From contig CABUSV010000002.1 in the NCBI GenBank assembly GCA_902494345.1, positions 62,001 through 126,000 on the forward strand: a stretch of DNA of 64,000 nucleotides, read 5' to 3'. Positions 36,020 to 44,097 of the stretch are shown piece after piece. This DNA comes from an uncultured Collinsella sp. GTDB taxonomy: Bacteria; Actinomycetota; Coriobacteriia; Coriobacteriales; Coriobacteriaceae. The position numbers and the translations under genes are program-made. The notes beneath the pieces are model-generated. The model made no database searches. It worked only from the letters and a program-made list of their open reading frames with translations, and was not told the DNA's origin. How positions within the stretch are numbered: position 1 is the stretch's first letter; each line of letters starts with the position of its first letter.

Positions 36020-36736
36020 TTACGCCTCCTTTTTCTGCTTGTCGCGGGCGGCCTTGGCGGCAAGCGCCGCGCGGACCTTGGCCGCTTTCTCGGGATCCAT
36101 GGCGGCGAGCTTTGCCTCCATCTCGGCGGCCTTGAGCGCAGCCTTTGCAGCGACCTCATCGTGCTGAGCATCGGAGCCGGCAGCCGCAGCGGGCTGAGCA
36201 GCGGCGCCCGCGGCATCGTCGGCGCCCGCGGCGGGCTCCCCTGCAGCAGCCGCAGCCGCAGCGGCCTTCTCGGCCGCGGCCTTGCGCGCCTTGGCCTCGG
36301 CGGCGGCACGGACCTTCATGGCCTTCTCGCGCGCGGCCTTCACCTCGGGCGTGATAACGCTCATGGGCTCGGCAGTCGAAACCTGGTAGAAAAAGCCCTT
36401 AAAGTCGATCTGCATGTCGGTGATGGCAAGGCCAAACAGGTCGTGGGCCTCATTTTCAAACGGGAACACCGCGGGGTAATACGAGCTGATGGACGGAATC
36501 TCCTGGTACTGGTCGATGCCCTCAACCATCAGGTTCTCAATCGCATAGCTGCCGTCCTGCGCAATATGCTCCTGAGCAGCACGAACGTTGATAAACGTAT
36601 AGACCAAGCGATACGAGCCGTCGTCGACGTTGCGTTCAGCGTGCATTTGCACAAAGCGCGCGCCGACGCCCTTAAGCGCCTGGACATGCGACAGGAGCTC
36701 GTCGATCCCAACGGTGGTATAGATAGCCTTTTGCAT
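36020..36736 (-). CDS. echD: Ech hydrogenase NuoC-like subunit with Ala/Lys-rich tail
   Basis: 238 aa. The first 135 aa is a NuoC/EchD-type domain (GARFVQMHAERN, YRLVYTFIN, PSISSYYPAVFPFENEAHDLFGL, the last being the family signature). From about residue 140 the protein continues as a highly charged Ala/Lys/Glu-rich helix interrupted by an Ala/Gly/Pro stretch, roughly doubling the usual length. Start ATG overlaps the echC stop by one base. The domain docks the large and small subunits; the tail has no assigned role. Confidence 0.88.
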   Translation of the reverse strand: MQKAIYTTVGIDELLSHVQALKGVGARFVQMHAERNVDDGSYRLVYTFINVRAAQEHIAQDGSYAIENLMVEGIDQYQEIPSISSYYPAVFPFENEAHDLFGLAITDMQIDFKGFFYQVSTAEPMSVITPEVKAAREKAMKVRAAAEAKARKAAAEKAAAAAAAAGEPAAGADDAAGAAAQPAAAAGSDAQHDEVAAKAALKAAEMEAKLAAMDPEKAAKVRAALAAKAARDKQKKEA

Positions 36737-37323
36737 TACTCGGCCTCCTTTGCAGCGGCGGGCGCGGCGGGCGTCCCAGCAGACGCATCACCGGCACCGT
36801 CAGCCCCGGCCCCCGCAGCCACAAACCCGTCCTCGCCCAGCTCAACGCCACCGTCCCAGGTAGCGGCACCGCCCACGGTAAGCGGGTCACCGCCGGCGCG
36901 CATCACGGCCTCCTTCTGATCCAGGATGCCGCATGCCTCCACAATGGCATCGATCACGGTCTCGGGGCGAATGGCACACCCGGGCGCGTACACGTCCACG
37001 GGAATCGCGCGGTCCACGCCGCCGATCACGTTATAGGCATCGCGGAACACGCCGCCCGAACACGCGCAGATGCCGCACGCCACCACGCACTTGGGCTCGA
37101 GCATCTGGTTGTAAATCTGGCGCACGACGGGCAGGTTCTGGGCATTGACCGAACCCGTCACCAAAAAGATGTCCGCATGCTTGGGGTTGCCGGTGTTGAC
37201 CACGCCAAAGCGCTCCGCATCGAACAGCGGCGTGAGCGAGGCCAGCACCTCGATATCGCATCCGTTGCAGCTCGAACCGTCGTAATGAATAACCCACGGC
37301 GAGCGCGACATTTTATGATCCAT
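36736..37323 (-). CDS. echC: Ech hydrogenase small subunit (NuoB-like)
   Basis: 195-aa electron-transfer subunit carrying the proximal [4Fe-4S] cluster. Visible ligands: CNGC (Cys19, Cys22), then VACGICACSGG and YAPGCAIRPE. The SSCNGCDIEVLA start is typical of group 4 hydrogenases and complex I PSST/NuoB. After about residue 155 there is an Ala/Gly/Pro-rich tail (PAAPAAAKEAE end) absent from most homologues. AGGAGG lies eight bases before the ATG; the gene follows echAB by 12 bases. Confidence 0.92.
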   Translation of the reverse strand: MDHKMSRSPWVIHYDGSSCNGCDIEVLASLTPLFDAERFGVVNTGNPKHADIFLVTGSVNAQNLPVVRQIYNQMLEPKCVVACGICACSGGVFRDAYNVIGGVDRAIPVDVYAPGCAIRPETVIDAIVEACGILDQKEAVMRAGGDPLTVGGAATWDGGVELGEDGFVAAGAGADGAGDASAGTPAAPAAAKEAE

Positions 37324-37335
37324 GGATGCCGCCTC

Positions 37336-40218
37336 CTAAATAAACACGTCAACGAGGATGGGCATAAGGTTGAGCAGGCCAAACACCAGCGCCACGCCCC
37401 ATCCGAGCCTAAAGCAGCTGCGCCAGGTGCTGCGTGCGAAGGTGTTGTCGATCAGGACCTCGACAAAATACGTCGCGGCCATCACGACCAGGGCTACAAC
37501 CCAGCTCACGGGGTTGTCCCAAACAAAGAACATGCCCACCCACATCAAAAACAGCACGGTCTCGCACCAGTGCATAAGGGTCATCTTGGCCAGCGTGCCG
37601 CCGCTCATCTCGGTGGCGACGCCCTGGACGATCTCCTGATGCGCGTGATGCGAGTACGAAAGGTCAAACGGCGACTTGCGCAGCTTGATGGTAAGCACCG
37701 CGAGCAGCGCCAGGAAAATGGGCGCGCTGTACACGATGATGGGGGCCGACTGCCCCGTCACGGCGATGGAATCAAAGCTGTCGGTGGCAAGGTACAGGCC
37801 CACGCTCATCAGCAAAACGGCGGGCTCGTAACTCATAACCTGCAGCAACTCACGATCGGCGCCAACCTGGGCAAACGGGCTTTGCGTCGAGGCGGACGCC
37901 AACACCACAAAGATCGCGGCGAGCGTCACCATAAAAGCGCACAGTAGCGTGTTAGAGCCCGACACAAAGATGCCGCCGCCCACGACGGTAAAGATGAGCG
38001 CGCACGCCATATAGGTATCGTCCATGGTGTTTACGCTGGCAGGGGCTTTGCGCAGCAACTTGGCAACGTCGTAGAAAGGCTGGAGCAGGCGCGGGCCCAC
38101 GCGGCCCTGCATACGGGCCGAAAGTTTGCGGTCAACGCCGTCGATCAGGCCACCAACCAAAGGCGCCAGCAGGGCAAACACCACGGTACCAATAAATATG
38201 CCCACGACGCCCGAACCTTCGAAATACTTGCCGCGCAGCACCGAGGGCGCGCTCATGGCAAGTCTCTCGGGTCCAATCCACGCGCAACACAGCAGCGCAA
38301 ACAAGATAATGCTGCAGCACACAACGCTACCCACGGGGCTAATACGCTTCTCGCCAAGGGCGTCCTCCGAGTACCAATTGCGCTTTTCGGCCTTCACCTC
38401 GTGTCCCATCGAACTGCGGAAATGGCGATATTTGTCGGTTCCCACACCCGAAAGGTACACGTTGACGTGCGGCTTATTGCTCACGCGGAACGACGTCAGC
38501 AGCACCACGGCGATAAAAGCCACAATAACCACCATCAGATACATGGCGTCCTTGCCAATAACGTACGGCACGCGGCCAAACACCATGGCCAAGTAAGGCG
38601 ACACCAGACCGCTCGAGATAACCGGGAACGCCACGCAGCACAGAATCAGCAGCGCGGCGATGGTGTTGAGGGCCATCCATTCGGTCTTATGGACATTGGC
38701 CTCAACGTTTTGAGCCGTGGGGTCGACGCCCGAAAGCTTGGCAAGCCACTTGCCCCAGAAGAAGAACGTCGCGGCCGAGCCAAAGGCAAGTACCATGATC
38801 ATTAGCACGTTGCCGGTCTGCGCAAACGCCACCAGGGCGCCCCACTTGGACACGAGCATGCCAAACGGCGCCACAAACATGCCCATAATGCCCAGCATCA
38901 TCAGACGCGTCAGGTGCGGCATGCGGCTGAACATGCCGTCCATGTCCTCGATATTGCGGCTGCCGATATGGTGCTCGGCGGTGCCTACGCACAGGAACAG
39001 CAGCGACTTAGCCACCGTGTGGAACAAGATCAGGAAGATGGCCGCCCATACGGCCTCGGGCGCGCCGACACCCAGGCAGGCACTGACGAGACCCAAGTTG
39101 GAAATGGTGGAGAATGCGAGCACGCGCTTGGCATTGCTCTGCGAGATGGCCATGAGGGCCGCGAGCAAAAACGTGATGGCACCCACACTCGTAACCATAA
39201 AGCCGGTCACGGGATAGATGGCATAGAGCGGGCTCAGCTTGACCATTAGGAACACGCCGGCTTTGACCATGGTGGACGAATGCAGCAGGGCGCTCGTGGG
39301 CGTGGGGGCAACCATGGCGCCGAGCAGCCAGGTATGGAACGGCATCTGCGCGGCCTTGGTAAGGGCGGCGAGCGACAGCAGAACGACCGGCATCACCAGC
39401 AGCGCGGATTGCGCGGTTCCGGCGCCGGAAAGCTCGATCATGCCCGAGATGGTCAGCGGCATGCCGTTAACGTGCAGGTACATGAGTCCGGCCAAAAACG
39501 CGATGCCGCCCAGCATGTTGAGGATGATCTGGGTGAAGGCGTTCTTGATGGCCTCGGGCGTGCGCGTGTAGCCAATCATGAGGAACGAGCACACGGTGGT
39601 GATTTCCCAGCCGCAGAACAGCCACTCAAGGTTATCGCTCGTCACGATGACGAACATGGCCGAGAGGAACAGGAACATAAGCGCCAGGAACTGCGGGCGA
39701 CGGTCGGGCGCGGTCTGCCCGCGCAGCGCGGCCTCGTGCTCGTCATGGGCCTGGAAGTCCTTCATGTAACCCAGGGCATACACGCAGATTAGACTGCCGA
39801 CGATACCGACGGCGAGGACCATGATCACGCTCATGTAGTCCAGGTAGAGCGGCGTCGCCGTGACGGCCTCGGCCACGGGCAGCGTCATGGCTGCAAAGGC
39901 GAGCGAGCCCACCAGCTGCACCACGCCGAGCACCGTGGTGAGCGTGCTCTTATATTTACGCGCGTTGTACAGGATGACGGCGCACAGAATCACGTCGATG
40001 GCGGAGCTGATGATCGAGAGCACATGCGAGGTGCCGGGGGCAACCTCAAAGCTCTGCGGACCCGTGCCAAAAAACATGACGGCGACTACAACTGTCACCG
40101 CCATAATAATGCCGGAACCTATGAGCCCCACCGCATCGCGGGCGCGGTCACCGCGCGCGAGCAGCATGCCCAGCGCCGGTACCAGCGGAAACAGGGTAAG
40201 GAAATACAGTAGCGTCAT
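37336..40218 (-). CDS. fused EchA-EchB membrane subunit of Ech hydrogenase
   Basis: 960-aa polytopic membrane protein joining two normally separate subunits. Residues 1-650 are an antiporter-like NuoL/EchA protein (LFCGWEITTVCSFLMIGYTR, LLHSSTMVKAGVFLM with the conserved Lys); residues about 670-960 are the NuoH/EchB quinone-site-like subunit (RKLSARMQGRVGPRLLQPFYDVAKLLRK, SPFAQVGADRELLQVMSYEPA, KLRKSPFDLSYSHHAHQEIVQG). The reading frame is continuous and the combined length matches the sum of both. EchA-like parts pump ions and EchB-like parts couple the hydrogenase arm to them. A GGGGGAG site precedes the ATG. First gene of the operon. Confidence 0.9.
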   Translation of the reverse strand: MTLLYFLTLFPLVPALGMLLARGDRARDAVGLIGSGIIMAVTVVVAVMFFGTGPQSFEVAPGTSHVLSIISSAIDVILCAVILYNARKYKSTLTTVLGVVQLVGSLAFAAMTLPVAEAVTATPLYLDYMSVIMVLAVGIVGSLICVYALGYMKDFQAHDEHEAALRGQTAPDRRPQFLALMFLFLSAMFVIVTSDNLEWLFCGWEITTVCSFLMIGYTRTPEAIKNAFTQIILNMLGGIAFLAGLMYLHVNGMPLTISGMIELSGAGTAQSALLVMPVVLLSLAALTKAAQMPFHTWLLGAMVAPTPTSALLHSSTMVKAGVFLMVKLSPLYAIYPVTGFMVTSVGAITFLLAALMAISQSNAKRVLAFSTISNLGLVSACLGVGAPEAVWAAIFLILFHTVAKSLLFLCVGTAEHHIGSRNIEDMDGMFSRMPHLTRLMMLGIMGMFVAPFGMLVSKWGALVAFAQTGNVLMIMVLAFGSAATFFFWGKWLAKLSGVDPTAQNVEANVHKTEWMALNTIAALLILCCVAFPVISSGLVSPYLAMVFGRVPYVIGKDAMYLMVVIVAFIAVVLLTSFRVSNKPHVNVYLSGVGTDKYRHFRSSMGHEVKAEKRNWYSEDALGEKRISPVGSVVCCSIILFALLCCAWIGPERLAMSAPSVLRGKYFEGSGVVGIFIGTVVFALLAPLVGGLIDGVDRKLSARMQGRVGPRLLQPFYDVAKLLRKAPASVNTMDDTYMACALIFTVVGGGIFVSGSNTLLCAFMVTLAAIFVVLASASTQSPFAQVGADRELLQVMSYEPAVLLMSVGLYLATDSFDSIAVTGQSAPIIVYSAPIFLALLAVLTIKLRKSPFDLSYSHHAHQEIVQGVATEMSGGTLAKMTLMHWCETVLFLMWVGMFFVWDNPVSWVVALVVMAATYFVEVLIDNTFARSTWRSCFRLGWGVALVFGLLNLMPILVDVFI

Positions 40219-40466
40219 ACCATCACTCCCCCATGCAAAAACGCTGCAATTGTTTAACGTTATAGCTCAATTGAGGAGCAGCGGCGGCAGGTTTTCGGTC
40301 AACTGGGGAGTTTTAGGCGTACGGGGCAAGGGCGCGTCCGCTTTGGAGCAGAGAGGCGACGCTCCCCTATCGCAGCGACAGGCGCGCGGGCCACTGCGTG
40401 CAGTTTATTGGCCACGTTGGAGGATGTCCCGACAGGCTCGTGCCGGTCCAAAAAGTTGGCGCGGCA

Positions 40467-40491
40467 AGAAAAATGCGCCCCTGTGGGCGCA
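40467..40491 (-). terminator. intrinsic terminator of the HTH gene
   Basis: On the minus strand TGCGCCC, ACAG, GGGCGCA is followed at once by TTTTTCTT, 13 bases after the stop of the HTH protein gene. Confidence 0.88.
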
Positions 40492-40503
40492 CCATCCCGT
40501 TTG

Positions 40504-40899
40504 CTATTCCGCCTTTTTAACGCGCGGCTTGCGACCGCGCGGCTTATCGACCAGTGCGGCCTCACCGCTCTCGCGGTACTGACGGCACCAAGCCTTGACC
40601 GAAGACTCGCTGGGAATCTTGTGCTTGATCATGGCCTCGCGAACCGTCAAGCCGTTTTCCAGACGGTCCTTAACCACAGCGAGCTTTACGTCGTACGAGT
40701 AGGTGTGATGATGCGAACCGGCATTGAGAACGGCGTCGGCACCGCCCACGGCATACGCGCGGGCCCACTGACGAGCCGTGGCCTGGGGAATGCCAAGCTC
40801 CGCGGCGAGGGCGCGATGACCGACCCCCTCTTGGAGGATCTCGACGGCGCGCTGCCTAACCTCGGGCGCATGCGTGCGAGTCCTAGTTGCTTCCGACAT
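40504..40899 (-). CDS. solo helix-turn-helix protein resembling IS3/IS150 OrfA
   Basis: 131-aa basic protein with two tandem helix-turn-helix units: VRQRAVEILQEGVGHRALAAELGIPQATARQWARAY and VKDRLENGLTVREAMIKHKIPSESSVKAWCRQYRESG, ending in a basic PRGRKPRVKKAE tail. That double-HTH layout is that of the InsJ/OrfA half of IS150-type transposases. No integrase-core partner (OrfB) or flanking inverted repeats are visible, and the gene has its own clean terminator, so it may be a stranded remnant or a domesticated DNA-binding protein. Start: ATG 40899 (or GTG 40908); neither has a strong ribosome site. The upstream 400 bases are AT-rich. Confidence 0.7.
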   Translation of the reverse strand: MSEATRTRTHAPEVRQRAVEILQEGVGHRALAAELGIPQATARQWARAYAVGGADAVLNAGSHHHTYSYDVKLAVVKDRLENGLTVREAMIKHKIPSESSVKAWCRQYRESGEAALVDKPRGRKPRVKKAE

Positions 40900-40908
40900 A
40901 CCTGCCAC

Positions 40909-41346
40909 TTCTTAGCCTTAACCGTTAATCTGCTTTCTTACGTGCAAGTTAGATAGTAGCATTTTACTGTTTGCTCAAAGCAGTTAATTAAAGTAGACGC
41001 GGCGTTATCTGGGCATTTGGCACCAAATTACGACATTTCTTTATCGATTATTTACGCTGGTAGCTGACTCACGGCTAATCGTCATTCGCTTGTCAACAAA
41101 ATTGGCATCTCTTTATGTCCTTTGGTATAGAGGATATGGTTATTAACCCCTCCCCCAATAATTTTGAGTGATCTGCGAGGCAGTAGACGTCCTCACTCCT
41201 CATGATTACCGCGCATTGCCATCCACCGGAGCAAAACAAAAAGGGCGAGACCTGCGCGCTTGCAGGCCCCGCACCGGTTGACATCCGACGGGACACAGCC
41301 GGGCGAGACGGATCCGTGCTACCGCCCCGCCTGGCCGCGAAGTTAA
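40909..41346. other. AT-rich intergenic region without a supported gene
   Basis: About 440 bases, clearly lower in GC than its surroundings. I see a possible plus-strand promoter (TTGGCA, 18 bases, TATAGA near 41104-41133) pointing at no recognised gene, and a weak hairpin CCTGC/GCAGG (41251-41266) that could terminate the flavin oxidoreductase transcript. A 67-codon minus-strand frame here shows no family features. Confidence 0.4.
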
Positions 41347-43377
41347 CTACAGCTCGTTGGCCGCGTGATATGCCGTGCGAATGGCGCTCGCGATGTCGGC
41401 GGTGCGCTCGCCCGAGCAGTCTCCCACGCAGGTCACGGGCACCGTCACGCCATCCAGGTCAAACGCGTTGGCCTTGGAGCCCACGGCCATCACCACGTAA
41501 TCGCAGGCGATCTTTACCGGCTCCTCGGCGCCGTCCTCGGTAGTGCGAATGGCCTCCACGCCCTCGTCGGTAATGGCGGTCAGGCGGGTCTTCACGTGCT
41601 GCTCCACGTTGTGCTCTGCAAAGTCGCTCATAATCAGCGGCAGAATGGTCTCGGACTCGCCCGCGGCAATCTTGTCGAGCATCTCGACAATCGCCACCTC
41701 GCAGCCGCGCTGCAGCAGGTACTCGGCAGTCTCGGTGCCCACCAGGCCACCGCCAATGACGGCGACGCGGCCCGTAAGCTCCACCTTGCCGGCCAGCACG
41801 TCCCAGCTCGAGACGACCTTGTCCGAGTCGGCACCCGGAACGGGGATGACCACGTCGTGCGCGCCCACGGCAACAATCGCAGCGTCGGCGGCGTTGAGGT
41901 CCTCAGCGGTAGCGGCATGGCTGAGCTCAACCTTCACGCCCAGGCCGGGCAGAATCTTCTCGTAGTACTCAACCGAGCGCATGATCTCGTCCTTGCGCGG
42001 AGGCACAGCCGCCAGCACAATCTGGCCACCCAGATGATCGCTCGCCTCGTAAACGGTCACGTCGTAGCCGCGCTTGGCCGCCACGCGTGCGGCCTCTAGG
42101 CCGGCGATGCCGCCGCCCACCACGGCGATCTTCTTGTCGCCCTCGCCCGGCTTAATGGCTATGGTCGCCTCGTCGCCGTTCTCGGCATTGAGCACGCACG
42201 AGATGTACCTGCGATTTTGAATCGCATCGACGCAGCCCTTGTTGCAGTTGAGGCACTCGCGAACGGGCTCGCCCGTGGCGGCCTTCAGCGCAATGTCGGG
42301 GTCGCACATGAGCGAGCGGCCGTAGGCGATGATGTCGGCCGCGCCGTCTTCCAGAATCTTCTCGCCGGCCTCGACCGAGACAACACGGCCGACGGTTGCC
42401 ACCGGCACGGAAACCAGGGCCTTGACGCGCTCGGCCACGGGCAGCGTCCAGTTGTAGGGCATGGCGCCCATGGGCGGAATGGTGTCTCCCATGTTGCCGG
42501 TGTGGTTGGCCTGCGCGACCTGGATCATGTCGATGCCCGCGCCCTCGAGCAGCTTGGCAAACTCGCAGGCCTCGTCGGGCTGCAGGCCACCCTTGCCGCG
42601 CGGCGTGCCGTCGGGGTTCTCCATGATCACGGGGAGCTTGTACTCCACCATCAGCTGCGGCGCGGCTTCCTTAATGGCAGCGACGACCTCCAGCGCGTAG
42701 CGAACGCGGTTCTCGAACGAGCCGCCGTACTCGTCGGTGCGCTGGTTGAGGATGGCCGAGCACAGCGAACCTACCAGGCGGTCGCCGTGGACCTCGATGG
42801 CATCGATCCCGGCCTGCTGCGCGCGAGCGGCCGAGGCGGCGATAGCCTCCTTGATCTGGGTGAGCTGCTCCACACTCGCCTCGTTCACAAAGTGCTGCAT
42901 GTCGTGGTGCAGCTTGGCGTAGGCCTGGTTGCGGATCTCGTTGGACTCGGCCATCTTGGCGGCAAAGGTCTCCTCGTCGCCGGCGGCCTTGGCCTCCTGC
43001 GCGGCCTTGGCGGCGGCCATGGATCCCATGACCATGCGGCCGACACCGGGCACGTCGTACTCGGGGTGGAACAGCTGCAGCGCGACCTTGGCGCCGTGCT
43101 TGTGGACGGCATCGGCCAGGGCCTTAAACGTGGGGATTTGGGCGTCGGTCGCCAGCTTGGGCGTGGGGCTTGCGGTCATGACGGGAGCAACGTCGCCGAT
43201 GACGATGTAACTCACGCCGCCACGGGCCAAGCGCTCGTAAAAAGCCAGGCTGCGCTCGCCAATGGAGCCGTCACGCTCCTCGTAGCCGGTGGTCAGCGGC
43301 GGAAACATAATGCGGTTCTTGAGCTCAAGGGGGCCAACCGTAATGGGCTGGAGCAGCTTGGATGCAGGTGTGGTCAT
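41347..43377 (-). CDS. NADH:flavin oxidoreductase, BaiH/2,4-dienoyl-CoA reductase family
   Basis: 676-aa three-part flavoenzyme. Residues 1-375 form an Old-Yellow-Enzyme TIM barrel (LKNRIMFPPLTTGYEERDG start, RTDEYGGSFENR FMN motif); CLNCNKGCVDAIQNRRYISC supplies the Cys ligands of a [4Fe-4S] cluster; 395-676 is an FAD/NAD(P) domain with GGGIAGLEAARVAAKRG and a second dinucleotide motif GGGLVGTETAEYLL. The usual barrel HGAHGYL is HGDRLVGS here, so the proton-donor Tyr is not in place. Members reduce enoates, including bile-acid intermediates (BaiCD/BaiH), but substrate is unknown. ATG 43377 is preferred: AGAGG is seven bases upstream, whereas ATG 43383 is too close. Confidence 0.87.
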   Translation of the reverse strand: MTTPASKLLQPITVGPLELKNRIMFPPLTTGYEERDGSIGERSLAFYERLARGGVSYIVIGDVAPVMTASPTPKLATDAQIPTFKALADAVHKHGAKVALQLFHPEYDVPGVGRMVMGSMAAAKAAQEAKAAGDEETFAAKMAESNEIRNQAYAKLHHDMQHFVNEASVEQLTQIKEAIAASAARAQQAGIDAIEVHGDRLVGSLCSAILNQRTDEYGGSFENRVRYALEVVAAIKEAAPQLMVEYKLPVIMENPDGTPRGKGGLQPDEACEFAKLLEGAGIDMIQVAQANHTGNMGDTIPPMGAMPYNWTLPVAERVKALVSVPVATVGRVVSVEAGEKILEDGAADIIAYGRSLMCDPDIALKAATGEPVRECLNCNKGCVDAIQNRRYISCVLNAENGDEATIAIKPGEGDKKIAVVGGGIAGLEAARVAAKRGYDVTVYEASDHLGGQIVLAAVPPRKDEIMRSVEYYEKILPGLGVKVELSHAATAEDLNAADAAIVAVGAHDVVIPVPGADSDKVVSSWDVLAGKVELTGRVAVIGGGLVGTETAEYLLQRGCEVAIVEMLDKIAAGESETILPLIMSDFAEHNVEQHVKTRLTAITDEGVEAIRTTEDGAEEPVKIACDYVVMAVGSKANAFDLDGVTVPVTCVGDCSGERTADIASAIRTAYHAANEL

Positions 43378-43513
43378 GGACATTCCTCTCTTGTAGGCGC
43401 GGCGGCGATGATGCCGCGTAGTTGTCTAGAGGATATGGCATGGGAGCACGGCGGCACAACGGAAATCGGCGAATATCAGGTGGCGGCAGGTGGATGGGGC
43501 GAGGCGGCCCGTC

Positions 43514-43735
43514 GGTTTGTCTCAATCTGTAACAGTTACGCGACAAAACCGGGTCTTACTGTTACAGATCGAGACAAACCAAACCCGCCTGCTAAAAAAT
43601 CTCAATCTATAACAACAACTCGGCAAAATCCGTCTCTCGTGTTACAGATTTAGACAAACGAAGACCGTCCTGCCGAAACATCTCGATCTGTAACACTTAG
43701 CCGCCCAAATCGGGTCTAGATGTTACAGATCGAGA
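43514..43735. repeat. tandem array of three related 55-67-bp palindromes
   Basis: Unit 1 (43514-43580): 23-bp arms, one mismatch, containing TCTCAATCTGTAACAGT and complement. Unit 2 (about 43599-43657): same arms, more diverged. Unit 3 (43681-43735): 15-bp perfect arms TCTCGATCTGTAACA/TGTTACAGATCGAGA. The three loops are related (cgacaaaaccgggtct, cggcaaaatccgtct, ccgcccaaatcgggtct). Spacing, about 83 bases from start to start, is regular. Not a CRISPR: the conserved part is palindromic throughout and there are no unique spacers of constant length. Confidence 0.75.
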
Positions 43736-43824
43736 TTTTGTTTAAGAAGCCGAGAATTGGACCGAAAACACAGTCCCGGGATAACAAAAAAGCTCGCCGG
43801 CTAGGCCGACGAGCTGCAAGTTCT

Positions 43825-43901
43825 TGGTCGCGGGGGCAGGATTTGAACCTACGACCTCCGGGTTATGAGCCCGGCGAGCTACCAGACTGCTCCACCCCGC
43901 A
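43825..43901 (-). tRNA. initiator tRNA-fMet (CAU)
   Basis: 77-nt cloverleaf with encoded CCA. Anticodon loop CTCATAA is closed by three consecutive G:C pairs (GGG/CCC), the D-stem has A11:U24, and the T-loop is TTCAAAT; these mark the initiator rather than the elongator. The first pair is U1 with G72, a weak pair in place of the usual C1/A72 mismatch; six G:C pairs complete the acceptor stem. It lies between the tandem palindromes and coaX, on the opposite strand to coaX. Confidence 0.95.
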
Positions 43902-44097
43902 ATGTCTGGGCGCCTCATGTGCGCAAGAAAGAATATTACGCGGGAGTTCGGTAAGCGGCAAGGAAAATCTCGTAGAGCATAATTCCTTCATATTTAAACC
44001 CCTCAGCCCCTATCACCGTAAACGAATCGCAGCCGAGCGCCGTCGGCGGCGCGTATACAATGGTGCGCGTCCTTTTATGCCAACACTGGGAGTAGAC

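Noticed and set aside
41093..41296. 67-codon minus-strand frame in the AT-rich gap
   Set aside because: No ribosome site, domain or conservation cue; overlaps the probable terminator region.
43514..43735. CRISPR array
   Set aside because: Units are palindromes with related loops; there are no constant direct repeats with unique spacers and no cas gene nearby.
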